This document shows positions 40,601 through 50,000 of a stretch of DNA of 50,000 bases, piece after piece. The position numbers and the translations under genes were made by a program. Origin of the DNA: Chondrilla cf. caribensis (taxonomy: Eukaryota > Porifera > Demospongiae > Chondrillida > Chondrillidae); assembly GCA_964020155.1 (NCBI GenBank), contig OZ026551.1:3274018-3324017 (forward strand), given 5' to 3'. Each line of letters opens with the position of its first letter. The stretch's first letter is position 1. The notes beneath the pieces are model-generated. The model did not search any database. It worked only from the letters and a program-made list of their open reading frames with translations, and was not told the origin of the DNA.

Positions 40601-43600
40601 ATACAGTTCCTATCATTAGCATTTTAGACAATAAGTCTGTACAAATTTGGATAATCAAGTGGAAGTTTTGTAAATATGTAATAATTATTATGATTGTTAT
40701 GACAGATTATAATAATACCAGAAAGACAGCTGGTGGGGTTGTGGTACAATTACCACTCCAAGTACATGTTGCTTGATCGATTTACTATCAACTCTGGGGC
40801 TGTCTACATTTTAACAAACAGTGTACACTGGCTAATATAATATTACCTATAAATAGGAATATGCACTGAGCATTGACATACAGTACTACATTTTGTGTCC
40901 CAATCTGTGTAAAATACATAAAATATGTACTAATGTCTACTAATATGTACTCACCTTGACAATTCACTCCAGCATCCTCACCATGACCACAGTTATGTAT
41001 TCTCCAGCCTGGATGAGAACAGGAGCTTAGGCTGGTCTCACTACCTGTACATCCAACATTATCCAACCAGATGGGACCCGTCCCTTGTCCAAATGTAGCA
41101 CAACAAGAAGATGAGGTAGCTCCAGGAAATCCCAGCTCTCTACAGACAACTGCAGCATCATTCAGGTCCCAACCATCATCACATACAGTACCCCATGTAT
41201 TGTTGTAGTATACTTCAACACGTCCGGTATTTACTCCATTTCCACCAACAAGACGAATCTGGGCTACATTTGTGATTAAAAACATGTAAATGTACGGAGG
41301 TGTTTCAATATCTTATCTATAATAACTACAGGGAAGAGCATACCTAATCGGGAGTTATTATAATTGCCAACATTCCAAACAGTTAATTATGCTATACACA
41401 ATAAAAATGGAAAAAATATGCATACGAACGTACATAGAAATTAATAGCTATAACTGCTATATAAAAGTATACACCGAGTACCGAGATATTAGGATTACTT
41501 TGTTTTTATTCATTTTATTGAGCACTTGAATGCCATGAAACTATACGTACATAATCACGAAATGAATGATCTTTATTTATTTATATAAGAAAGGGGATAC
41601 AAGAAAACTATATCCAAATATAACAGTTGTGATACAATTCCCAAATCAGATATCTTCATAATAATAATATGAAAATGTACATTATGTCATGGTTGGTGTT
41701 TCTCCAAAAAATAATATTTCATTTTTGTATCTAATTTTTAATGCCATGTGAATTTGGGTGCACTTTATGTTGGTGACCTTATAAGGCGACACATTGTTAT
41801 ATGTTTGTGTGGTACTTACGTTTACAGAACACTCCAATATCTTCATAATGACCACAGTTATGTCTTCCCCACCCTCCATGAGAACAGAAGCTTAGGCTGG
41901 TCTCACTACCTGTGCATGCCACATCATCCAACCAGATGGTACCAGTTCCTTGTCCAAATGCAGCACAACAAGAAGATGTAATAGCTCCAGGAAATCCCAG
42001 CTCTCTACAGACAACTGCAGCATCATTCAGGTCCCAGCCATCATCACATACAGTACCCCATGTATTACTGTAGTATATTTCAACACGTCCAGTGTTAACT
42101 CCATTTCCACCAACAAGTCGAACCTGGGGTACTAAATTCAAGCAGGCTTCATTATCAAGTATCTGTTTATATGTACAGTGGACCCTCATTTATCCGGACT
42201 TCATTTATCCAGAGGCTCGGATTATCCGGACACCAAATTTCCAGGGATAGCTATTTGCACATTAGCCATTTGGCCTTAGTGGTGAATAATAATAATAGGT
42301 ACACGTACTTGAACAGTCAGCAAATAAGTAATTCGAGTTAAAAAGGGTCTTCCTTAGGTTCAGAAGAACCTTCGTTATAGTTATTATGTTCAGCGAAGCT
42401 TCAAAGCACGAGTTTCAGCCCAATTTTTCATTCTCGGCGTTCGAAATCGGCCATCTTTTTTCGCGCAATATAAATTATAATATAAATTCATTGTTGTGGT
42501 TACGTGTAGGAGCACGTCTTAGATGTAGACGAGCGTTTCATTCCGGAAGTCGAAATGAAAACAAAAATAGGGATCATGGAAAAGTTCCAAACCATTTGTT
42601 GTGTTTTACTTTCTAGCCAACATGTAGCCAAATAATGAGTAATATATTGACATATCATAATGCATTCAGTCCCGTTTCAGTTATCTAAACATTTTGCATA
42701 TCCGACCACCCCTCGGTCCCAAGGTGTTAGGATAAGTGAGGGTCCACTGTGTGTTTAATTTCTGCCTGCACACAATTCAAATAGGTGGGTCTGTATATAA
42801 AAGTGTGGGTACCCTTGTCTGTGTATATATGCATGCAACCCCATTATTATGGATGGAATACCTTTTGTCTATCAAGTTACATATTTTGGAAATAAAATTA
42901 TTGCTATGGTTCAACAATATTATATTATACCAAAAGCAGTTGTGGTACAAGTACCAGCTACATGTTCCTTGGTGACATTTACTGTTAGCTCTGAAGCTGC
43001 CTACATTTCATCTGACAATGTACACCTCCAGATAGTACAAGACATAGGTAGGGATGTACTGCAAGCATAGATATTGTTGTTGATTTGAATGTTCTAATCT
43101 GTGTGTACATACAAAAAAATAGTGTACCCTTTATTAACAAACACTTCAAATGGAAGACAGCATAGGAATTATCTCCCTACAAAGGACACTTTATAAGATA
43201 CCAAGGTAGACATACCTATGGTACTAATACATTTTTTCATCTCTGAAGTGTGAACAACCTCTCTACAGTGGACAAAATGGTCAGTACCAGTGTGTCCTGT
43301 ATAAAGAGGTTCTATTGTGATAGCAAGTAATGTATTATATACTCACATTGGCAATACACTCCAGTATCCTCACTATGACCACAGTTATGTATTCCCCAGC
43401 CTGGATGAGAACAGGAGCTTAGGCTGGTCTCACTACCTGTGCATGCCACATCATCCAACCAGATGGTACCAGTTCCTTGTCCAAATGCAGCACAACAAGA
43501 AGCTGAGATAGCTCCAGGAAATCCCAGCTCTCTACAGACAACTGCAGCATCATTCAGGCTCCACCCATCATCACATACGGTACCCCATGTATTGTTGTAG

Positions 43601-46600
43601 TATACTTCAACACGTCCGGTATTCACTCCATTTCCACCAACAAGACGAACCTTGGCTGCATGGAGTTTTTGTAATAATGAAATCGATACTATGTATATTT
43701 AAGAGATGTCACATTTTGCCATGTAGTTTGCAGATTACACATTCTTCCATGTAGTTGATCGTTATTCAAGTAACTCATTCTAGGTGTTGATAATTAGGAT
43801 TAATTCCTGGACAACATTTGAAATGGTTGGGTATGTATGCATAAAGTCTGGCTTCCATATCTGTGTATATATGCATGCAATCTCATACTAGGCTGTAGGA
43901 AGCATTTGGAAATTGGTAAGGCTGTATAAAATAAATGTCCACTCTCGCTTGCAATAATTCACATGAACATACTAGTCTAAACATTCTTTGGACCAAACAC
44001 GTGCTTGCTTGGAGATTAAAAGAGAGAGGCTAATGAGGTTTCTCACCAATGGAGGGTGTCTGTAATTTGTCAAGGTTGATTACATCATTATAACATATGA
44101 ATTATGATGTAATCCAAGGATGGCAGAAGTGGAATTTCGAAAAAGTGGTAAGGCCAAAATCTCAGCCACACGACTTCCTACAGCCTTGCCATTATTATGG
44201 GAGGTGAGTGTAAAAGTGTTTTTCGTCTATTAAGTGATTTATTTTGAAAATAAGTAACATTAGTGCTATGATAATAACAATGTATACCAGAAGGCATACA
44301 GTTGTGGTACAAATGCCAGCTACATTTTTCTTGGTGGCATTTACTGTTAGCTCTGAAGCTGTCAACATTTTATCTGATAATGTACATCTCTAGATATTAA
44401 AAAGAACCAATAGGAATGCGCTCCAAGCATAGATACCTTTGTTGATTTCAATTTCCTGTCACCAACAGTTATAAATAGGTGGCTCTGTATACAAAGGGGT
44501 GGGTGTCCTTATTTGTGTGTATATATGCATGTAGTGCTCACATTGGCAATAGACTCCTGCATCTTCATAATGATTACAGCTGCTATGTACATGTATTCCC
44601 CAGCCTGGGTGAGTACAGGTGCTTAGGCTGGTCTCACTACCTGTACATTGCACATAATCCAGCCAGATGGGACCAGTTCCTTGTCCAAATGAAGCACAAC
44701 AAGAAGATGAGATAGCTCCAGGAAATCCCAGCTCTCTACAGACAACAGCAGCATCATTCAGGTTCCAGCCATCATCACATACGGTACCCCATGTATTGTT
44801 GTAGTATATTTCAACACGTCCAGTGTTTACTCCATTTCCACCAATAAGACGAACCTGGGGTACTAAATTCAAGCAAGTATTATTATCAGGTGTAAACGCT
44901 TGTATGTATGTTTAATTTCTGACTGCACACCATTTAAATAGGTGGATCTGTATATTAATGTGTGGGTGCCCTTGCCTGTGTGTATATATGCATGCAACCC
45001 CATTATTATGGATGGAATGCCTTTTGTCTATTAACTTTAAAGTTACATATTCAGGAAACAAGTGACATCAATACTATGGTTATAACAATAAATTATACTG
45101 GGTTGCAGTTGTGGTACAAGTACCAGCTACATGTTTCTTGGTGACTGGTAGCTCTGAAAATGCTTACATTTCATATACACCTCTAGACATTAAAAAAAAA
45201 CAGATGGCAATGTGCCCCAAGCATAGATATCTTTGTTGATTTGAATGTTCTAATCTATGCACATACATAGATACAATGTAACCTTTATTGAAGGAATCTC
45301 CAAATGGAGGACACCATAGGAAACACCTCCAGACAAAGGAGATTTTATAAGACACCAAAGTAGACTTTCCTATGGTACTAATACATTAATTTTTTTCATC
45401 TCTTTTTAAAGTGTGAACGACCTCTCTACAGTGGACAAAATGGTCAGTACCAGTGTGTCCTGTATAAAGAGGTTCTATTGTGATAGCAAGTAATGTATTA
45501 TATACTCACATTGGCAATACACTCCAGTATCCTCACTATGACCACAGTTATGTATTCCCCAGCCTGGATGAGAACAGGAGCTTAGGCTGGTCTCACTACC
45601 TGTACATCCAACATCATCCAACCAGATGGTACCAGTTCCTTGTCCGAATGCAGCACAACAAGAAGCTGAGATAGCTCCAGGAAATCCCAGCTCTCTACAG
45701 ACAACTGCAGCATCATTCAGGCTCCACCCATCATCACATACAGTACCCCATGTATTGTTGTAGTATACTTCAACACGTCCAGTATTCACTCCATTTCCAC
45801 CCACAAGATGAACCTTTGCTACAGAGATTGTTGTAATGATGAGATAGATACTATGTAGATTTAAAAGAGATTTCATATTTTACTATGTAGTTTGCAGATT
45901 GCACATTCTTCCATGTAGTTGATCGCTATTCAAGTATTTCATTCTAGGTGTTGATAACTAGGATTAATTTTTTTTCCTGGACAACATTTGAAATAGGCGG
46001 GTCTGTATATAAAAGTTTGGCTCCCTTGTCTGTGTGTATATCTGCTTGCAACCCCATTATTATGGGAGGTGACCAACAATTTCCTGTCTCCAACAACATC
46101 AGCAACAGCAAACAATGGAGTAATAACAAAACTGCCATCCCATGACACAAGTTAGTTATGTCCCTTCCAAGCAGGATGTGTAGCTATACAGTTACATCTC
46201 AATTTAATCACATCGGACTGACGTCCTTGGTAAATAATTCAAAGTGTGACTGTATCACCTGCTATTTATTCCTTTTACCCACTAGCCAACTCCTCAACTG
46301 CAATTTCTAGGTATTTTTGCATACTTTGAAAAACATGACATTGTTCTGAACTAGATGGTTAAATTCTGATTAAGCCTCAACCTGAATATTCAGCTGTTTC
46401 ATCACATTTATCAGGTTTCAATTGCAAGAGTAAATGTACCTGTTTATTGCACATAACCCCTTGAAACAGCCAACATTTAGGGAGGTGATAATAATGTTGA
46501 GACATGTTGTGGATAAATTCCGGTGGCTGGCCAATTGAATAACAGTCTGATTATGAATAAAGTTGGATTGAGTCTCACATATTCCTAGAGAATCTTCTGA

Positions 46601-47238
46601 TCTTGTATGAATGTTGGTTGTTTTGTGTTTGTGCATGATTATTATTATTATATTATATTAATTTGGGTTTTAGGCATACCCAAGAATTTTGTATTTACTG
46701 TTAATTTTCAAAACAGAACATAGTAAATATCTGAGGACTGTAAAACAGAATTTAACAACGTACTTCAGAACATGTTGTTCGAAGTGTAACTAAAGAAACT
46801 GATGATGCTGATGAAATGACCCCCTGCATGTGATCGCATATGTGCAGGCGTTCGCATAATATAGTGTGTACGTGTTCTTATCTGCATGCAAAGAAGTATA
46901 CTCTGTATATGTATGTACATACTCACGTTGACAATTCACTCCAGCATCTTCATAATGACTGCAGCTATGTACTGTTCCCCAGCCTAGATGAGAACAGGAG
47001 CTTAGACGTCTCTCACTACCAGTACATCCCACACGATCCAACCAGATGGGACCAGTTCCTTGTCCGAATGCAGCACAGCAAGAAGATGAGGTAGCTCCAG
47101 GAAATCCCAGCTCTCTACAGACAACTGCAGCATCATTCAGGCTCCACCCATCATCACATACAGTACCCCATGTATTGTTGTAGTATACTTCAACACGTCC
47201 AGTATTAACTCCATTTCCACCAACAAGACGAATCTCGG
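35679..47238 (-). CDS. Type I membrane receptor with seven SRCR domains, FN3 domains, TM and tyrosine tail (5' end not found)
   Basis: SRCR exons, N- to C-terminal: 47238-46927, 45818-45510, 44862-44542, 43655-43347, 42131-41820, 41263-40955 and 40463-40152. Each is one phase 1-1 exon of 103-107 residues with [25 protein letters not shown] and CTGSE motifs. FN3 exons: 39744-39436, 37950-37684, a domain split over 37249-37064 and 36986-36894, and 36760-36500. The exon 36183-36036 encodes the transmembrane helix ([20 protein letters not shown]), and 35805-35679 the cytoplasmic tail (TGA). The tail has EDIYDSV and, at the very end, NVAYEYVDY, an ITIM-like pattern. SRCR receptors in sponges and vertebrates bind microbes or self ligands; a sponge aggregation-receptor-like or immune role is an inference. 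No signal-peptide exon is assured. Confidence 0.87.
36036..36183 (-). CDS. Transmembrane exon of the SRCR receptor
   Basis: Starts after acceptor TTTGTGTGAAG, phase 1. It encodes a short stalk with an N-glycosylation sequon (NTS), about 24 hydrophobic residues, then a basic stop-transfer ([11 protein letters not shown]). The donor GTACGT leaves phase 2, which matches the tail exon at 35805. Confidence 0.85.
37540..37626. repeat. (GT)n microsatellite in an SRCR receptor intron
   Basis: About 43 uninterrupted GT units between FN3 exons 37950-37684 and 37249-37064. Confidence 0.97.
38101..38247 (-). other. Possible extra exon of the SRCR receptor (49 aa, phase 1-1)
   Basis: Acceptor ACCAGCATAG and donor GTAAAC bound an open frame of exactly 49 codons with the same phases as its neighbours, between FN3 exons 39744-39436 and 37950-37684. 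The protein ([17 protein letters not shown], then [10 protein letters not shown]) is not clearly FN3. It may be a short linker exon or a chance frame. Confidence 0.35.
38576..38806 (-). mobile_element. Relic of a non-LTR retrotransposon endonuclease
   Basis: Short minus-strand frame containing [20 protein letters not shown], the CGDFN(I/L)N-type motif of APE-like endonucleases of LINE elements, with nearby FITSHS. No reverse transcriptase remains nearby, so this is a fragment lying in an intron of the SRCR gene. Confidence 0.65.
38857..39235. repeat. Tandem pair of about 140-bp repeats
   Basis: Both start with AGC(C/A)AGCTAATGACTTGA and share AGAGAATACAATAGCAT, TATAGAGATCTAAACATTA and GCTGTGTTTGAG. 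Copies at about 38857-38995 and 39092-39235, in an intron of the SRCR gene. Confidence 0.8.
41810..43875. repeat. Two-exon SRCR block duplicated at about 44530-46055
   Basis: Exons 42131-41820 and 43655-43347 with their intron DNA match exons 44862-44542 and 45818-45510. Shared intron stretches include GCATGCAACCCCATTATTAT and TGGTCAGTACCAGTGTGTCC. The only large difference is the pogo-like insert. Confidence 0.75.
42176..42749. mobile_element. Pogo/Tigger-like non-autonomous element, 574 bp
   Basis: Ends CAGTGGACCCTCATTTATCC and (reverse complement) CAGTGGACCCTCACTTATCC, one mismatch in 20. Left flank ends in TA, the target of Tc1/mariner-pogo elements; right flank reads TG (a likely mutated TA). 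The paralogous intron near 44905 lacks the insert and reads TATGTATGTTTAATTTC. Internal ATTATCCGGACA-type repeats fit the Tigger style. No transposase frame. Confidence 0.85.
46449..46775 (+). repeat. Dispersed repeat R1, copy 2
   Basis: Homologous to 4035-4391 (same order of AGACATGTTGTGGATAAATT, GAGAATCTTCTGATCTTG, TGTTAATTTTCAAAACAG and AGTAAATATCTGAGGAC). It lies between the first and second SRCR exons. Confidence 0.75.
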
Positions 47239-48480
47239 CTATATTTTGCAATTAGAGTACATAAAGAAGAGAGATTATCCAAGTTATAACTACAGGCTAA
47301 GATTGTGCTTTTACTTGAATCACTTTAAAAATGAATTTGATGTAATTATTCTATATTCTGCACCTTGCACATGGTAATTCCCTATCCATTGGGTGATTGA
47401 ATACACTGCAACCACATAAGCAATCCAAAACATTCTGAGTAAAAATACAGAATAAGTGATGATGGAAGAGAATAGTATAGAGAATAGTGAATACTACATA
47501 TCTCACCTCAATATTATTTTAAGACCTGTGTATGGCAGAACACATAAGAAATGTACAGAACACAGAGAATGGAATAGTTGTATATGTCAATAAAGACAGG
47601 AGTCGCACACACTATTTTATGATAGGAACGTAAGATCATGATTAAGATACATTATACAATATTTAGTGTGTTAAATCTTGGTCCACTCTTAAAGCTACCT
47701 TTAATATGTACCCAGGTGTTTCATGGTATTAGCATGTTCGACTATTAATTGTATGTGTGTATTTTGTTTGAACACACTAACTATAATAACATGTACTATA
47801 ATGTAATTTAGGTTTTAACTGTACCAACATGTTTGAAATATGTCATGAAATTCTGTGTTAACAGTCCTCGAATTGCTGTATGATTTTATGTAAACTGTTT
47901 TGAAAATTAACAGTAAACACACAATTCTGAAATAGCTGGATCACTAGCTGAGAGTACAAATTATCACTGTTATACTGAATCGGAAGAAAGATGCTCAGAA
48001 AAGTATTCTGAACGTATTAGGCTAGCAAAGAGAACGGCAGGAATTAAGGCCGTTTATTCCAAGATTTCCTGCGGGATAGTAAAATACCACTCCACTAACT
48101 TTGTACCAGGCTATAATCACGCAAAACACGCGGAGAACGGTGGGAAGGCCGTTTATTCTAAGCTTCCCTGTGGGACAGTAGAATACTACTAACCTAGTGA
48201 TGACACAGGTAGAATTCATACAATCAGTATATTATAATTTTGTCTAATAGGAGGTTAATCATGTACACAGTTCGAATTCCAAATCGATCCATTTCATAAT
48301 GTGCATCAGGCGTTATAATATATTATATATACATGGATAAGAAAGACAGACCAGGGAGATCATATTTTTTACAGTTTGAAAATCCAAAAACCCTAATATC
48401 TTCAGTTCATTATCCGTAACATTAGTGAATCAGATGTTGACGGATGTATAGCCCTACAATAGCCCAGGGTCAGCACCTAC
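47239..48480. other. Region upstream of the first SRCR exon
   Basis: No firm coding exon. It holds the inverted R1 fragment and two similar segments (about 48033-48090 and 48138-48190) with GGCCGTTTATTC and inverted GCAGGAA/TTCCTGC-type pairs. It is probably intron 1 of the SRCR gene. Confidence 0.5.
47823..47925 (-). repeat. Dispersed repeat R1, copy 3 (partial, inverted)
   Basis: Read on the minus strand it gives TGTGTTTACTGTTAATTTTC, then AAAATCATA, GAGGACTG and CATGTTG, matching the right part of the other two copies. Confidence 0.7.
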
Positions 48481-48598
48481 CTATCCAGCTCGATGTGGGT
48501 TGTTTCTGAGACAGATGAGGGATACCGAATGCTTGTCCAGACACTCTAATATTCCAATAGATTAACAAATGTGTACACCACCGTGAAACAAACTGCAT
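48481..48598 (-). other. Weak candidate first exon of the SRCR receptor
   Basis: ATG at 48598 opens 39 codons and ends at a GTAGGT donor in phase 1, which fits the 47238 exon. The N-terminus (MQFVSRWCTHLLIYW) is only a poor signal peptide. Without transcripts this is a guess. Confidence 0.25.
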
Positions 48599-50000
48599 AA
48601 AAGCGCAACAAAACGATGTCGAACTTTTGGTGGGCGGGAAGGTGTTGTGGGTTACCGTTTATGGTTGTTACGAGTACGTGGAAACTTAGTTTCTCGTGAG
48701 TGAGAACTCGTGTACATACGAGTTTGACAACAAAAGCGTAAACGCCTATATTCTACGCAATAGTACTTTTCAAAGCCCTGTTGCTGACGTCTGCCAGTTT
48801 CCCGGGTATTTCTGTTTGTAAAACCATTAGTTTTAGTACAAGGTGAGTCGAATCTTTTCGTTGTAATCAATTTCTTGCACCATTTTTGAACACACTTTTG
48901 CCTCAATACTCGTGGACACATAAGTACACGACGCTTGTAGCGACGAACACGTTTATACTTGAATGAATGAGTACGGATGGATATAACTAGGGGTGAACAT
49001 GGTTCAGGATCTCGCTACGTGAAGTAGTATGTGGCCGTATATTGCCGTCTTAGATAATATTATCTATTTTTTGTTTTTGAAATCGAGATAACGTGGATAG
49101 GTTGAATCATAGCAGGAATACTCTGCGCAGCAATTATTAGTGATAAACTTTAAAATCAATAATGTTATGAAATTGAAATTATATGTGTAGATCGAATCAT
49201 AACAGGAATAAAAAGCATTATATCAACGTGAATGAAAACACAACAGGCAAAGTATACCTGGGAACATAACCTTCCTGTTGATTGTTTTAAGCTTACTAAT
49301 GGTGCCCGACCCGGAACACTCTGCCCCTGAGGCGAAAAACATGAGTGTCATTATTGTTCGTCCCTTGGCAACTGTTGCCAAATTTTTGATGAATGTCTTC
49401 CACCTCCGTATGTGACATGTCCGTGCCCCCTTCTGATGAGAGGGATGAATCGCGACCATTCGATTGCAAACTCGTGGAATATACGTACGAAGAAAGTGCT
49501 AATAGGCCATAATTCAACATGTTTCCTGACGAAAAGCAATTAGATGCATGGGCGACCTACTTTTTACTCGCCATGGATTGGAAGCATTAACCTCACTAAC
49601 ACGAGGTAATAATACTTGTTCAGACAGAGTCTGCTGGGGCTTGCGGAAGGAAGTTGAAAATGCATATACTGTTGAGTGAACTTAATGTTCTCAAATTTAT
49701 TTAAGATGGCTTGCACATGAACATATTATAATAGCACATGTAATTAATTTTACTAATCACAATAAAAATTGTAATCAGCATGAGAAAATGCATCATAATA
49801 TTTTATTATTATGATAAAAGTATTTAAAGTTAATTAAAGTGTTGAGCTGCCTGTCTGCCCCTGTATTGCCTTCCTCTACAGCTATGTGCACGTTCCCTCC
49901 TCACTGAACCACGTCCTATACCCACTAAAGCACATCCTCTACCCAGTAACAGAAGCACATCTTGTAGTATGTACTCTCTGTGAGCTGCCTTGCTGTGTAC
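48599..50000. other. Right end of the window, no assured gene
   Basis: A 74-codon minus-strand frame with a proper ATG (49520-49296, start MLNYGLLALSSYVYS) has no recognised relatives. A plus-strand frame after CCTTCCTCTACAG (from 49883) stays open to the window end. Either could be real exons of neighbouring genes, but nothing in the sequence decides it. Confidence 0.3.

Noticed and set aside
41950..42135. Repeated plus-strand frames opposite the SRCR exons
   Set aside because: Antisense shadows of the conserved SRCR coding exons; they have no independent support.
43131..43320. Possible degenerate MITE (AACCTCTTTATAC-like ends) in SRCR introns
   Set aside because: The inverted ends are weak and it is present in both duplicated blocks, so no empty site confirms it.

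Overview
The window is AT-rich eukaryotic DNA with intron-split genes, GT-AG splice sites, microsatellites and non-autonomous DNA transposons. The gene content (lipoxygenases, a CARD-like/NACHT/LRR receptor, a caspase-like protease and a receptor with many SRCR and FN3 exons) and the compact introns suggest an early-branching animal, most likely a demosponge. This placement is an inference from gene families; no ribosomal or mitochondrial marker is present.

Layout. (1) 124-1519, minus: 5' part of a DHRS7-type short-chain dehydrogenase, cut by the window edge. (2) About 1.7-23.0 kb, plus: three tandem copies of a complete six-exon lipoxygenase gene (A 3240-7851, B 9613-15249, C 17842-22698). 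All three have identical exon phases, intact iron ligands and a shared core promoter (CRE-like site, TATA or TATA-like box, TCAGT initiator). Inverted-repeat elements, (AC)n arrays and gene-conversion-like tracts decorate the array. (3) 23181-31314, minus: an NLR-type gene with an N-terminal transmembrane segment, a CARD-like domain, NACHT and several LRR exons, carrying one apparent frameshift. (4) 31947-34461, plus: a caspase-like (C14) gene ending in a transmembrane helix. It lies head to head with the NLR gene. (5) 35679-47238, minus: a large type I membrane receptor with at least seven SRCR exons, then FN3 exons, a transmembrane helix and a tyrosine-containing tail with an ITIM-like motif. 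(6) 47.3-50 kb: mostly non-coding, with a weak candidate first exon for the SRCR gene.

Taken together, the right half looks like an innate-recognition neighbourhood: a surface SRCR/FN3 receptor, and a divergent pair of an NLR and a caspase-like protein that are both predicted to be membrane-tethered. The lipoxygenase array would add oxidised-lipid signalling. The functional link is inference from domains and gene order only. Exon coordinates were derived by hand from splice consensus and reading-frame phase, so ends carry an error of a few bases where marked.
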